Source of the DNA: Phycisphaeraceae bacterium
Lineage (GTDB): Bacteria; Planctomycetota; Phycisphaerae; Phycisphaerales; Phycisphaeraceae
DNA: 51,102 bases
Direction: 5' to 3'
Assembly: GCA_020848195.1 (NCBI GenBank)
Contig: JADLAP010000100.1
Span: 1-51,102 of the forward strand
Part shown: in pieces, positions 40,207 through 48,872 of the stretch
Layout of the letters: every line of letters starts with the position of its first letter
Numbering within the stretch: the first letter of the stretch is position 1
Program-made: the position numbers and the translations under genes
The notes under the pieces: generated by a model
What the model was told of the DNA's origin: nothing
What the model saw: only the letters and a program-made list of their open reading frames with translations
Database searches by the model: none

Positions 40207-40944
40207 TCACTGCTGGGCGGGCTGTTCCGGCGCGCCGGCGGGCGGCGCCGCTTCGATGGGCGCGGGTGCTTCGGCGGGGCTTTCGGCAGGCCCACGCCCG
40301 CGACCCCGACCGCCACCGCCGCCACCGCGTCCTCCACGTCCGCCCCGTCCTCCGCTCTTCTGTCCCACCGTGTTCACCGGCGCTTTGGCCCGTTCGCCCG
40401 CCTTCGTCTGCGGCACGAATTTCCTGCCGGCTTCGATCAGGTCGTCCACGCGGCTGGTTCCCAGGTCCAGCCCGCGCAGTTCGCCCACGGTCACCGTGGT
40501 GCGAAGCGCCTGCAGGCCGTCGAGCGTCGCCTTGACCAGGTTCTTCTGATTGGTCGAGCCGTAGGCCTTGGTCAGGCAGTCGCGGACGCCGGCCATTTCG
40601 AGCACCGCGCGAACCGTGCCGCCGGCCTTGACACCGGTGCCGGGCGCGGCGGGGATCAGCTTCACCCGCGAAGCGCAGAACGCGCCGAGGACTTCGTGCG
40701 GGATCGTGCCTTCCTTGAGGACGACCTTCACGAGGTTCTTGCGTGCGTTCTTCTGGGCTTTCTCGATCGCGGCCGGGGCGCCGGCGGCTTTGCCGTAGCC
40801 GATGCCCACGCTGCCTCTGCGGTCGCCCACCACCACCAGCGCCGAGAGGCTGAAACGCCGGCCGCCCTTGACGACCTTCGCGTTGCGCCACAGGTACACC
40901 GTGGTGGATTCCAGTGATGTCGATTCTTCAAGCATTTCAGCCAT
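40207..40944 (-). CDS. rpsE: 30S ribosomal protein S5 with long C-terminal extension
   Basis: The core (about residues 10-175) has VVKGGRRFSLSALVVVGDRRG, VGIGYGKAAGAPAAIEKA and RTTVTVGELRGLD. The protein then runs to 245 residues, about 75 more than E. coli S5, through a Gly/Arg-rich stretch (GGRGGRGGRGGGGGGRGRGR) and an Ala/Pro/Glu tail. S5 guards decoding fidelity; the tail resembles RNA-binding RGG regions and should be disordered. rplR lies 58 bp upstream. Confidence 0.95.
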   Translation of the reverse strand: MAEMLEESTSLESTTVYLWRNAKVVKGGRRFSLSALVVVGDRRGSVGIGYGKAAGAPAAIEKAQKNARKNLVKVVLKEGTIPHEVLGAFCASRVKLIPAAPGTGVKAGGTVRAVLEMAGVRDCLTKAYGSTNQKNLVKATLDGLQALRTTVTVGELRGLDLGTSRVDDLIEAGRKFVPQTKAGERAKAPVNTVGQKSGGRGGRGGRGGGGGGRGRGRGPAESPAEAPAPIEAAPPAGAPEQPAQQ

Positions 40945-41002
40945 GACTGGTTCTTCCGTGCCGGCGCCGGGTGATCCGGGGCCGACGGGTATGGCGTGGC
41001 GA

Positions 41003-41359
41003 TCAGAACTTCAGGCCGGCTTCGCGGGCGGCGTCCGCCAGCGCTTTGATCCGGCCGTGATAGCGAAATCCGTTGCGGTCGAAGGCGACGCGGGCAATCC
41101 CCGCCTCTTTGGCCTTCTCGCCGAGGACCTTGCCGACTTCCGCGGCGCCCTTGGCGTTGCCGCCCGATGTTTTGACGCCCAGCGAGTCGGCGCTGACCAG
41201 CGTCCGGCCAGAGCTGTCGTCGATCACCTGGGCGTAGATGTGGTTGAGGCTGCGGTACACCGTCAGCCGGGGGCACTCGGTGGTGCCCGTCAGGCGTTTG
41301 CGAATGCCGATCTTCCGGCGTTCGCGCCGCTCTTGTCGCACTTTGTTCTGCATGACCAA
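41003..41359 (-). CDS. rplR: 50S ribosomal protein L18
   Basis: The 118-residue protein contains [39 protein letters not shown] and [23 protein letters not shown]. It binds 5S rRNA with L5. Order rplF-rplR-rpsE is standard. Length is normal. Confidence 0.97.
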   Translation of the reverse strand: MVMQNKVRQERRERRKIGIRKRLTGTTECPRLTVYRSLNHIYAQVIDDSSGRTLVSADSLGVKTSGGNAKGAAEVGKVLGEKAKEAGIARVAFDRNGFRYHGRIKALADAAREAGLKF

Positions 41360-41437
41360 ATCTCCGAATCATCCACGGTCCAGGAACTGCGCCGAGCTGT
41401 GTCGAGCTGCGCCACGCGGGGCCGCGCGAAAGCTGGA

Positions 41438-41989
41438 TCAACCACCGCCGCCGGCGAAGGCCTTGCCTTCCTTGCGGACGATCTTTTCGTCGCTGTACTT
41501 GATGCCCTTGCCGTTGTAGGGTTCGGGCGGCCGCTTGGAACGGATTTCCGCGGCGACCTGACCGACCTTCTGCTTGTCCGAGCCGCTGATCTTGATCTTG
41601 TTGCCGGCGATTTCCACTTTCACGCCCGCGGGAACCGGAACCAGCTTGGCGTCGGCGTAACCGACGTTCAGCGAGACCTGCTGGCCCTTGAGTTGGGCGG
41701 ACCAGCCCACGCCGGTGATTTCCAGTTCCTTGACGAAGCCCTGAGTGACGCCGGTGATCATGTTGTTGATCAGGGCGCGGGTCAGGCCGTGGGACGCCTT
41801 GGACTGGCGCTCGTCGTCGCGGCGTTCGACGATGACCTGACGGGTCTGATCGTCGAAACGGACGGTCACCTCGGGCCGCGTGGTGATGGCGAGCTTGTTG
41901 CTGCCCGCCTCGACGCAGACCTGGCTCCCGCTGACGGCGATTTTGACGCCGCTGGGAACCGGGATGGGCTTTTTGCCGATTCGTGACAT
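41438..41989 (-). CDS. rplF: 50S ribosomal protein L6
   Basis: The 183-residue protein begins MSRIGKKPIPVPSGVKIAV and contains GLTRALINNMITGVTQGFVK, LNVGYADAKLV and the terminal KRPPEPYNGKGIKYSDEKI. It sits near the GTPase centre and the sarcin-ricin loop. Length and order are normal. Confidence 0.97.
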   Translation of the reverse strand: MSRIGKKPIPVPSGVKIAVSGSQVCVEAGSNKLAITTRPEVTVRFDDQTRQVIVERRDDERQSKASHGLTRALINNMITGVTQGFVKELEITGVGWSAQLKGQQVSLNVGYADAKLVPVPAGVKVEIAGNKIKISGSDKQKVGQVAAEIRSKRPPEPYNGKGIKYSDEKIVRKEGKAFAGGGG

Positions 41990-42046
41990 GGGGTCACTCC
42001 TGGGACGCCGCCGCGGGTTGAACCGCGCGACGGGATGTACGCTGCC

Positions 42047-42445
42047 TCATTGGACGGTGCAGAGCAATTCGCCGCCGACCTTTTCACCACGGGCCTGACG
42101 GTCGCTCACCACGCCCAGCGGCGTGCTGAGGATGACGATGCCCAGGCCGCCCAGCGGACGGGGCAGATCCTTGAGCTTGGTGTACACCCGCCGTCCGGGC
42201 TTGGACTCCCGGCGGATCATGCGGATGATCTGTTCGCCGCGCGGGCCGTAACGCAGGTCGATTCGGAGGATGCCTTGCCGACCGTCGCCGATCACGGCGT
42301 AGTCGGTGATGTAGCCTTCCTCTTTCAGCACTTTGGCGATGCCGGTGCAGACCTTGCTGTTAAGGCAGTCCACGCGCGCCGAGCGGTTCCGCACGGCGTT
42401 GCGGATCCGAGTCAGCATGTCGGCGATGGGGTCGCTGATGGACAT
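42047..42445 (-). CDS. rpsH: 30S ribosomal protein S8
   Basis: The 132-residue protein begins MSISDPIADMLTRIRNAVRN and has GYITDYAVIGDG, RESKPGRRVYTK and LGGLGIVILSTPLGVVSDRQA. It organises the central domain of 16S rRNA and can repress the spc operon by binding mRNA. It lies 58 bp after rpsN. Confidence 0.97.
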   Translation of the reverse strand: MSISDPIADMLTRIRNAVRNRSARVDCLNSKVCTGIAKVLKEEGYITDYAVIGDGRQGILRIDLRYGPRGEQIIRMIRRESKPGRRVYTKLKDLPRPLGGLGIVILSTPLGVVSDRQARGEKVGGELLCTVQ

Positions 42446-42502
42446 TCACGGTACTCCCGTTGATGCTCGTCTTTCGGCCGCCTTGACCGGCGGCTGCTGC
42501 AG

Positions 42503-42772
42503 TTACCAGGACGCTTTCCGCATGCCCGGGATCTTGCCCTGAAGGGCCAGCTCCCGAAGCATGATCCTGGAAATCTTGAACTTCCGGTACACGGCGCGGC
42601 TGCGGCCCGTCAGGGCGCACAGGCTGCGGATGCGCGTGGCGCTGCTGCTGCGAGGCAGCTTCTGAAACGCCGCCCAATCGCCTTCCTTCTTCAGTTTCCG
42701 GCGAATCTCGGCGTACTTGACGACCAGCGCTTTCACGTGGTCATTCCGTACGGTGGTGGATTTCGTTCCCAT
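42503..42772 (-). CDS. rpsN: 30S ribosomal protein S14, zinc-free type
   Basis: The 89-residue protein starts [20 protein letters not shown] and contains [20 protein letters not shown] and the terminal [17 protein letters not shown]. Only one Cys is present, so it is the long form without a zinc knuckle. GGAGG lies 10 nt upstream of the ATG at 42772; a TTG three codons earlier lacks spacing. Confidence 0.95.
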   Translation of the reverse strand: MGTKSTTVRNDHVKALVVKYAEIRRKLKKEGDWAAFQKLPRSSSATRIRSLCALTGRSRAVYRKFKISRIMLRELALQGKIPGMRKASW

Positions 42773-42811
42773 GGTCCACAATCCTCCAGGACGCGGCCTT
42801 CCGCGCCCGTG

Positions 42812-43399
42812 TTATTTGTTGACGCCTTCGGTGAACGGCATGCCCAGTTCCGCCAGCAGACACCGCGACTTCTCGTCCGTGCTGTTGCGGATCACGAAGG
42901 TGATGTGCATGCCGTGGGTGAACTTCGCTTCCGCCATGTTCACTTCCGGGAAGATGCCCTGTTCGGTGATGCCGAAGGAGTAGTTTCCCCGGCCGTCGAA
43001 GCTCTTGGGGTTCAGGCCTCGGAAGTCCTTGATGCGGGGGATGCCCAGGCTCACCAGGCGGTCCATGAATTCCCACATCTGGTTGCCGCGGAGCGTCACC
43101 GTGGCGGCGGCTTCGTAACCGGCGCGAACCTTGAAGTTCGACACCGACTTCTTCGCACGCACCATCACCGGCTTCTGGCCCGTGATCACCGCCAGATCGG
43201 ACAGCACCTGCTCCTTGGCCACCGGGTTGAGCTTCGTGCCTTCCAACTGCTTGCCCAGTCCCACCGACAGCACGATCTTGTCCATGCGGGGCACGGCCAT
43301 CGGATTGGCGATGCCGAACTTCTCCCGCACCTTGGCGGTGGCGTGAGCGCGGTACCGCTCCTTGAGCCGGGGCATTTTCGCTGCTTGTGCCTGTGCCAT
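42812..43399 (-). CDS. rplE: 50S ribosomal protein L5
   Basis: The 195-residue protein contains NPMAVPRMDKIVLSVGLGKQ, LAVITGQKPVMVRAKKSVSN, TLRGNQMWEFMDRLVSLGIP and NYSFGITEQGIFPE, the full L5 pattern. It binds 5S rRNA and P-site tRNA. A ten-residue N-terminal extension is slight. It lies between rplX and rpsN in the standard order. Confidence 0.97.
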   Translation of the reverse strand: MAQAQAAKMPRLKERYRAHATAKVREKFGIANPMAVPRMDKIVLSVGLGKQLEGTKLNPVAKEQVLSDLAVITGQKPVMVRAKKSVSNFKVRAGYEAAATVTLRGNQMWEFMDRLVSLGIPRIKDFRGLNPKSFDGRGNYSFGITEQGIFPEVNMAEAKFTHGMHITFVIRNSTDEKSRCLLAELGMPFTEGVNK

Positions 43400-43451
43400 G
43401 ACGACGATCCTTCTTCACTCGGAGCCGAACCGCGAAGGTCCGGCGGCGATC

Positions 43452-43790
43452 TCAACCTTTCCGGGCTTTCTTCAGTTCCGGGCCTACGGCCTGCTTCGTC
43501 CGGCTGGACACGCGAACCTTCGCGCCGTCCTCCCGGCTCTCAAACCGCACCCGCGTCGGTCTGCCGTCCGAGACCGGCGACACGTTGGAGATGTGAATCG
43601 GCATCTCCTTCTCGATCGTTCCGCCCTGCGGGTTCTGCTGCGACGGCTTGATGTGACGCACTTTCACATTCACGCCTTCGACCAGAACCTTCTGCTCGCC
43701 GGGCATCACGCGCAGAACCTTCGCCACCGTCTTGCGGTCGTCGCCGGTCCTGATGTAGACCAGATCACCTTTGCGCACGTGTCGAGCCAT
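43452..43790 (-). CDS. rplX: 50S ribosomal protein L24
   Basis: The 112-residue protein starts MARHVRKGDLVYIRTGDDRK, the KOW motif, followed by VLVEGVNVKVRHIKPSQQNPQ and IHISNVSPVS. It starts assembly of the large subunit. The basic C-terminal tail is typical. It follows rplN after 38 bp. Confidence 0.97.
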   Translation of the reverse strand: MARHVRKGDLVYIRTGDDRKTVAKVLRVMPGEQKVLVEGVNVKVRHIKPSQQNPQGGTIEKEMPIHISNVSPVSDGRPTRVRFESREDGAKVRVSSRTKQAVGPELKKARKG

Positions 43791-43828
43791 GTCTTCAAGC
43801 TCCCGATCTTCACCTGTCGTCCGGTTCG

Positions 43829-44215
43829 TCAGACTACTTCCGACGCCAGGGACACGATCTTCATGTAGTTCTTTTCACGCAGTTCCCGGGCCACCGCGCC
43901 GAAGATGCGCGTGCCGCGGGGATTGCCCTCGTCGTCGATCAGCACCACGGCGTTGCGGTCGAACTTCACGTAACTGCCGTCGGCCCGGCGAATCGGGTAC
44001 CTCGTCCGCACCACCACGCCCTTGGCGATCGAGCCTGTCTTCAAGTCGCTGCCCGGCAGCGACTTCTTCACCGCCAGCACCACGCGGTCGCCCACCGTGG
44101 CGGTCGGCCGGGAAAACCGGCCCCGCGCCGTGGTCCCGCGAAGCACGCGGATCACCATGGCGATCTTCGCGCCCGTGTTGTCGGCAACGTCCACTCTGGA
44201 TTCATTCTGGATCAT
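43829..44215 (-). CDS. rplN: 50S ribosomal protein L14
   Basis: The 128-residue protein starts [20 protein letters not shown] and has [40 protein letters not shown] and [19 protein letters not shown]. It forms an intersubunit bridge. Length is a little above the common 122 because of a short insertion near residue 60. Confidence 0.97.
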   Translation of the reverse strand: MIQNESRVDVADNTGAKIAMVIRVLRGTTARGRFSRPTATVGDRVVLAVKKSLPGSDLKTGSIAKGVVVRTRYPIRRADGSYVKFDRNAVVLIDDEGNPRGTRIFGAVARELREKNYMKIVSLASEVV

Positions 44216-44236
44216 GGCAACAACTCCTGTCGTCTA

Positions 44237-44548
44237 TCAGGCCTGGTGCATCACTTCACCAAGCTTCTGGACGACTTTCAGAAGCCGCCAGCTCTTGGTT
44301 TTGCTGATCGGACGGCACGGAACGATCAGCACGCGGTCGCCGGCATGGCTGACGTTCTGTTCGTCGTGCACGTGGTACTTGGTCCGGCGAAGCAGGTACT
44401 TGCCGTACTTCCGGTTGCGTACCTGATACTCCACGACGACGGTGCGGCTCTTGTCCCGCTTGTCGCCGACGACGACGCCGGTCTCAATGCCCTTGAGCGT
44501 GCGCTGGGGGGCTGCGGCGGGCGTGCTGCTGGCAGTCTCTGTGCTCAT
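44237..44548 (-). CDS. rpsQ: 30S ribosomal protein S17
   Basis: The 103-residue protein has an Ala/Thr/Pro-rich N-terminal extension of about 18 residues, then KGIETGVVVGDKRDKSRTV, YGKYLLRRTKYHVHDEQN and GDRVLIVPCRPISKTKSWRL. It binds the 5-prime domain of 16S rRNA. The start at 44548 is two bases after the rpmC stop, so translation is probably coupled. Confidence 0.95.
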   Translation of the reverse strand: MSTETASSTPAAAPQRTLKGIETGVVVGDKRDKSRTVVVEYQVRNRKYGKYLLRRTKYHVHDEQNVSHAGDRVLIVPCRPISKTKSWRLLKVVQKLGEVMHQA

Positions 44549-44550
44549 GT

Positions 44551-44754
44551 TCAGGCGCCTTGTGCTTGCAGGGTCCGACGACGACGCTCGGTCAGTATCC
44601 GGGCCACATCGCGGCGAATCTTCTGCAACTGCTTGGGGTTCTCCAGTTTCTCGGTCACCGCCTGGCATCGCAGCTCGTACAACTGCTTGGTCAGACGCTC
44701 CCGTTCAACCTTCAGTTCCTCGTCGGTCATCTTGTGAACTTCGGCGGCATTCAT
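44551..44754 (-). CDS. rpmC: 50S ribosomal protein L29
   Basis: The 67-residue, helical protein contains VHKMTDEELKVERERLTKQL, LRCQAVTEKLENPKQLQKIR and RDVARILTERR. It lies by the exit tunnel. The open frame extends to 44832 but the ATG at 44754 with GGAGCGAC upstream is the family start. It is 80 bp after rplP. Confidence 0.96.
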   Translation of the reverse strand: MNAAEVHKMTDEELKVERERLTKQLYELRCQAVTEKLENPKQLQKIRRDVARILTERRRRTLQAQGA

Positions 44755-44834
44755 GTCTGTCGCTCCTCCACCTGCTTGCGGGCGAGATTCCGGCGAGCGG
44801 ACCGTCGGCCCATCCCGCCACGTCGCCGCCATCC

Positions 44835-45251
44835 TTATACGTGCCGACGCTCCACGAACCGGCAGCGGAACGGCATCTTGTGCGCCACACGGACGAACGC
44901 CTGCTTGGCTACGTCGCGCGGCACGCCGGCCAGCTCGAACAGGATCATGCCGCTCTTGACGCGGGCGGCCCAGAACTCCGGCTCCGCCTTGCCTTTACCC
45001 ATTCGCGTTTCCAGCGGCTTCTTCGTGATCGGCTTGTCCGGGAACACCCGCACGAACAGCTTGCCTTCGCGGCTGACGAACTGACGCGCCGCGACGCGAC
45101 CGGCTTCAATCTGACGGGCCGACATCAGCCCCGTCTCCACCGACTGCAACCCGTAATCGCCGAAGGCGACGTAGTTGCCTCGCTGGGCCACGCCACGCAG
45201 CTTGCCTCGCTGCTGTTTGCGGTACTTGACTCTTTTGGGCATCAGGGGCAT
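44835..45251 (-). CDS. rplP: 50S ribosomal protein L16
   Basis: The 138-residue protein starts MPLMPKRVKYRKQQRGKLRG and contains FGDYGLQSVETGLMSARQIEA, divided at the usual arginine, then VFPDKPITKKPLETRMGKGK and KSGMILFELAGV. It helps position A-site tRNA. Length is normal, and the order rpsC-rplP-rpmC-rpsQ is standard. Confidence 0.96.
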   Translation of the reverse strand: MPLMPKRVKYRKQQRGKLRGVAQRGNYVAFGDYGLQSVETGLMSARQIEAGRVAARQFVSREGKLFVRVFPDKPITKKPLETRMGKGKAEPEFWAARVKSGMILFELAGVPRDVAKQAFVRVAHKMPFRCRFVERRHV

Positions 45252-45322
45252 AAACGGGCCTCCTGCAACTTTCTCGTAAGAAACTCAACTCGTTGGCATC
45301 CGCCGAGGGAAACGTCCGGGGA

Positions 45323-46027
45323 TCAGCGGCGACCACGGGCACGCGGTCGCGCGCCGGCGGCATTGGATTCCAGTTCCGCTTCCTTCACGTCGGTGTACAT
45401 GCCTTTGTAGACCCACACCTTCACACCGATGACGCCGTAGGTCGTGAACGCCTTGGCGAATCCGTAGTCCACGTGGGCCTGAAGGGTCTGCAGCGGAATG
45501 GCGCCGAGGCGAAGATCTTCCTTGCGGCTCATTTCGTGGCCACCCAGGCGGCCGGAGAGCTGCACCTTGATTCCCTTGGCGCCTGCGGCCAGCGCGGCGT
45601 CGCCCTTCATCTTGATCACGCGGCGGAAGCTCGAACGTTTCTGAAGCTGCTCGGCGATGCTTTCGCCGATGAGCTGGGCGTCGGCGTCGGGGTTGGTGAT
45701 CTCGATGCAGTTGATCGAGACGTTTCGGCCGGTGAGGTCCTGCAGCTCGTGCGTCAGTTCCTCGATGTTCTGGCCTTTGGGGCCGATGACCAGGCCGGGC
45801 CGGGCCGTGCGGATGATGACCTTCAGCTCCTCGCGTGTGCGCTCGATGTGGATATCGGCGACGGCGGCGAACGGAGGCCTGCGGTTGAGGCGCTGGTCGA
45901 GGAAGCGGCGAATCTTCTCGTCTTCCACCAGCAGCTCGCCGTAGAGCGCCTTGGGGGCGTACCACCGGCTGCGATGCGCCTCGGTGATCCCGACTCGGAA
46001 ACCGAATGGATGAACTTTCTGTCCCAT
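45323..46027 (-). CDS. rpsC: 30S ribosomal protein S3
   Basis: The 234-residue protein starts MGQKVHPFGFRVGITEAHRS, has the KH domain with VIIRTARPGLVIGPKGQNIE, then GVIGVKVWVYKGMYTDVKEA near the end. It forms the mRNA entry site. A short basic tail is normal. It lies 61 bp after rplV. Confidence 0.97.
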   Translation of the reverse strand: MGQKVHPFGFRVGITEAHRSRWYAPKALYGELLVEDEKIRRFLDQRLNRRPPFAAVADIHIERTREELKVIIRTARPGLVIGPKGQNIEELTHELQDLTGRNVSINCIEITNPDADAQLIGESIAEQLQKRSSFRRVIKMKGDAALAAGAKGIKVQLSGRLGGHEMSRKEDLRLGAIPLQTLQAHVDYGFAKAFTTYGVIGVKVWVYKGMYTDVKEAELESNAAGARPRARGRR

Positions 46028-46088
46028 GAGTCTGCTTCTTGCTCGTTGGCTGTTGCCAGTTGATCCAGGTTCCTGCGGACGCTGATTT

Positions 46089-46430
46089 CTATTTCACATC
46101 GACGCTGATGACGATGTGGCTGGTTCGCTTCTTGATGGCGTGGGCCCGGCCACGGTCCTTGGGCTGCCACCGCTTCATGACCGGCCCCTGATCGACGCGG
46201 CATTCGCTGACGACCAGGCGGCGCATGTCGTCGGACGACAGTTCGCCGACGTTGCGGGCGTTCTCCCGGGCCGCCTGCAGGCCGCGGAGCAGGAACACGG
46301 CTCCACGGGTGCGGCTCATGCGGAGAATCGTGTCCGCTTCGTCCAGCGACTTGTGACGGATCAGGTCGGCGATCAGTCGGATCTTCGTGGGGCTGATCCG
46401 GGCGCCGCGATGCGTGTTGGTGTAAGGCAT
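46089..46430 (-). CDS. rplV: 50S ribosomal protein L22
   Basis: The 113-residue protein starts MPYTNTHRGARISPTKIRL and contains LLRGLQAARENARN and the beta-hairpin end RGRAHAIKKRTSHIVISVDV. It lines the exit tunnel. The long open frame reaching 47189 is an overlap with rplB/rpsS, and the ATG at 46430 gives the family N-terminus. Confidence 0.96.
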   Translation of the reverse strand: MPYTNTHRGARISPTKIRLIADLIRHKSLDEADTILRMSRTRGAVFLLRGLQAARENARNVGELSSDDMRRLVVSECRVDQGPVMKRWQPKDRGRAHAIKKRTSHIVISVDVK

Positions 46431-46456
46431 GATGAAGCCTCCGACGTTGCTCAGGC

Positions 46457-46747
46457 TTACGCGCGACCCGTGGCGCGCATGGCCTTGGTGCCGATGGTGT
46501 GGGCCCGGAACAGCCGGGTCAGAGCGAACTCCCCGAGCTTGTGTCCGACCATGTCTTCCGTGATGAAGACCTGATGGAACATGCGCCCGTTGTGGACCAT
46601 GATCGTGTGGCCGACGAACTCGGGCACGATCGTGCTGGCGCGGGCCCAGGTCTTGATCGGCTCGCGTTTGTTCATCTGGTTCAAGCGTTCCACCTTCTGG
46701 TAGAGCTTGACGTCGACGTACGGGCCTTTTTTGAGTGATCGTGCCAT
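46457..46747 (-). CDS. rpsS: 30S ribosomal protein S19
   Basis: The 96-residue protein starts [20 protein letters not shown] and contains [20 protein letters not shown] and the [17 protein letters not shown] ending. It binds the 30S head with S13. It has the standard place between rplB and rplV. Confidence 0.97.
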   Translation of the reverse strand: MARSLKKGPYVDVKLYQKVERLNQMNKREPIKTWARASTIVPEFVGHTIMVHNGRMFHQVFITEDMVGHKLGEFALTRLFRAHTIGTKAMRATGRA

Positions 46748-46798
46748 ATCGTGGCTGTCCTCCTGACGCCGCCTTCAGCGGCGCCGCTGCGGTCCTGC

Positions 46799-47653
46799 TT
46801 AGAGCACCAACTGTCCGAACCGCACGCTGGTGCGACGGCGGATGATGCGCTTGTTCGATGCCTTGTCTCGCTTGCGGGTCTTGCCGCCCTTGGCCAGCAC
46901 GCCCGTCTTGCTGCACGGGGGACGGTTGCCCTTGCTGCGGCCCGAACCGCCGCCCATCGGGTGCTTGTCGTGCGTCATCGCCATGCCGCGGGTGTGCGGG
47001 CGGATGCCCAGGTGGCGCGACTTGCCGGCTTTGCCCAGACGCACGTTCATGTGGTCCGTGTTGCCTACCTGGCCGATCGTCGCCATGCACTCCACCGCCA
47101 CCTGGCGGATTTCGCCCGACGGCAGCACCAGCGTGGCCCACCGTTCTTCCTTGTTCGTCAGCCGGGCGTACATGCCCGCCGAGCGGCACATCGCGCCGCC
47201 CTTGCCGACGACCAGTTCCACGTTATGCACGTTCAGGCCCGGCGGAATGAACTTGATCGGCATCGCGTTGCCGGTCTTCGGTTCCACCGCCTTGTTGTCG
47301 GCGATGATGCTTTCGCCGTCCTTCAGGCCCACTGGGGCGAGAATGTACCGGCGCTCGCCGTCGGCATACTCGATCAAGGCGATGTTCGCCGAGCGGTTCG
47401 GGTCATACTCGATGCCGATGACCTTGCCCGCCATGCCGAGCTTGTTCCGCTTGAAGTCGATCTTGCGGTACATCACCTTGTTGCCGCCGCCGACGCTGCG
47501 CACCACGGTGACGCCATGGACGTTGCGCCCGCCGTTCTTGTGCTTCTTCTCCAGCAGCGCCTTCTCCGGCTTGCCCTTGGTCACCTCCGTGCGAAGGTTG
47601 ACCGACGCATTCCGCCGGCCCGCGCTGGTCTTGTCATATACTCGAATCGCCAT
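46799..47653 (-). CDS. rplB: 50S ribosomal protein L2
   Basis: The 284-residue protein starts MAIRVYDKTSAGRRNASV and contains GGGNKVMYRKIDFKRNK, IEYDPNRSANIALIEYADGE and the peptidyl-transferase-side region MTHDKHPMGGGSGRSKGNRP with the conserved histidine. A second ATG two codons earlier (47659) touches GAGGA, so 47653 has the better ribosome-site spacing. The C-terminal end RTSVRFGQLVL is unusual for L2 but in frame. Confidence 0.96.
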   Translation of the reverse strand: MAIRVYDKTSAGRRNASVNLRTEVTKGKPEKALLEKKHKNGGRNVHGVTVVRSVGGGNKVMYRKIDFKRNKLGMAGKVIGIEYDPNRSANIALIEYADGERRYILAPVGLKDGESIIADNKAVEPKTGNAMPIKFIPPGLNVHNVELVVGKGGAMCRSAGMYARLTNKEERWATLVLPSGEIRQVAVECMATIGQVGNTDHMNVRLGKAGKSRHLGIRPHTRGMAMTHDKHPMGGGSGRSKGNRPPCSKTGVLAKGGKTRKRDKASNKRIIRRRTSVRFGQLVL

Positions 47654-47717
47654 GGTCATTCCTCACTCAAGTCCGGGGTTGTGCGTCGCCTTCCGACACA
47701 TCGGGGCTTCGGTCCGC

Positions 47718-48005
47718 TTAGAACAACTCCAGCTTGTCATCGGGGTGAAGCTCAACGACGGCCTTCTTCCACGACGTTTCCTGTTTCTCGCCGAACCGCG
47801 TGCGAACGATTTCGCCCTTGCGGACTTGCGTCGCCACGCCCACCACGCGGACGTTGTAGATCGACTGGATCGCATCCTTGATCTGCGTCTTGTTGGCGCG
47901 GAGATCGACCTCGAAGCTGAAGCGGTTGCGGCTCGTGCCTTCCCACGTGCTCTTCTCGGTGATCAGCGGACGCTTGATGATATGGGTCGGTTGCAGTGCG
48001 ATCAT
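47718..48005 (-). CDS. rplW: 50S ribosomal protein L23
   Basis: The 95-residue protein contains THIIKRPLITEKSTWEG, RFSFEVDLRANKTQIKDAIQ and VRVVGVATQVRKGEIVRTRF. It lies at the tunnel exit and docks SRP and trigger factor. It starts 3 bp after the rplD stop, so the two are coupled. Confidence 0.96.
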   Translation of the reverse strand: MIALQPTHIIKRPLITEKSTWEGTSRNRFSFEVDLRANKTQIKDAIQSIYNVRVVGVATQVRKGEIVRTRFGEKQETSWKKAVVELHPDDKLELF

Positions 48006-48008
48006 GGC

Positions 48009-48689
48009 TTATTTCTCCCCTTGCGCGGCAGCGACATCCTCGGTCGCCTCGACGCTGCGCAGACGTGCCGCCGCCCGCTCAAGCCATCCGGCGAGCGTCG
48101 CCTTGTCCGTCAGCAGGTATCGGTGGTTCAGCAGATCAAAGACGTTCAGGCGATCGATCTGCGTCAGAGTCACGTCGGAAAGGTTGCGGGCGCTGCGGGC
48201 TTCGGGACTTTCCGTGGACGAGACGGCAACCAGACAGGAACGGTTGATCTTGAGCTTGTCGAGGATGCCGGCGAATTGCGACGTGCTGGGCTTGTCGAAC
48301 GAGAGGTTGTCGATCAGGCGGATTTCGCCATCGACGGCCTTGGCCAGCAAGGCGTTGCGGTTGGCCAGCCGCCTCATCTTCGTGGGCATATCCAGACGCC
48401 ATGACCGCGGCTTCTTGTGGTTCGCGTGGGCGCCGTGGTACATCAGGTTCGTACCCGCGCTGCCGCGACGGGCGTTGCCGGTGCCCTTCTGCTTGTACAG
48501 CTTGCGGGTGGAGTAGGAAATCTCGTACCGGGCCTTGGTGTTGGCCGAGCCTTGCCGCTTGTTGGAATGGATGCGGACGAAGGCTTGCTTGAGCAGCAGG
48601 GGCCGAACTTCGCCGCCGAGGATCTGTTCGTCGATCTCCAGCGTGTCGACCTGCTCGCCTTGACTGTTATGGACTGGGATTTGAATCAT
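48009..48689 (-). CDS. rplD: 50S ribosomal protein L4
   Basis: The 226-residue protein contains VDTLEIDEQILGGEVRPLLL, the tunnel loop KLYKQKGTGNARRGSAGTNL and AHANHKKPRSWRLDMPTKMR. It lines the exit tunnel and in many bacteria represses the S10 operon. The ATG at 48689 (MIQIPVHNSQG) is chosen; upstream codons are leader. Confidence 0.96.
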   Translation of the reverse strand: MIQIPVHNSQGEQVDTLEIDEQILGGEVRPLLLKQAFVRIHSNKRQGSANTKARYEISYSTRKLYKQKGTGNARRGSAGTNLMYHGAHANHKKPRSWRLDMPTKMRRLANRNALLAKAVDGEIRLIDNLSFDKPSTSQFAGILDKLKINRSCLVAVSSTESPEARSARNLSDVTLTQIDRLNVFDLLNHRYLLTDKATLAGWLERAAARLRSVEATEDVAAAQGEK

Positions 48690-48872
48690 GGTTTCATCAC
48701 CATCTAGGGTCCCGTTCGGGATCATCCTGTTCGCCGTGCTTTCCCTTCCGCACTCCCCTGGCTTCTGATGAGCCGGAATGCTTCCAGGGCGACACGACTC
48801 GGCAACGCGGTCGACTTGTCGTGGCGTCGCGGTCTCCTTCGGCGGCAGGCTCAGGGCCCGCCCCTACCGGAC

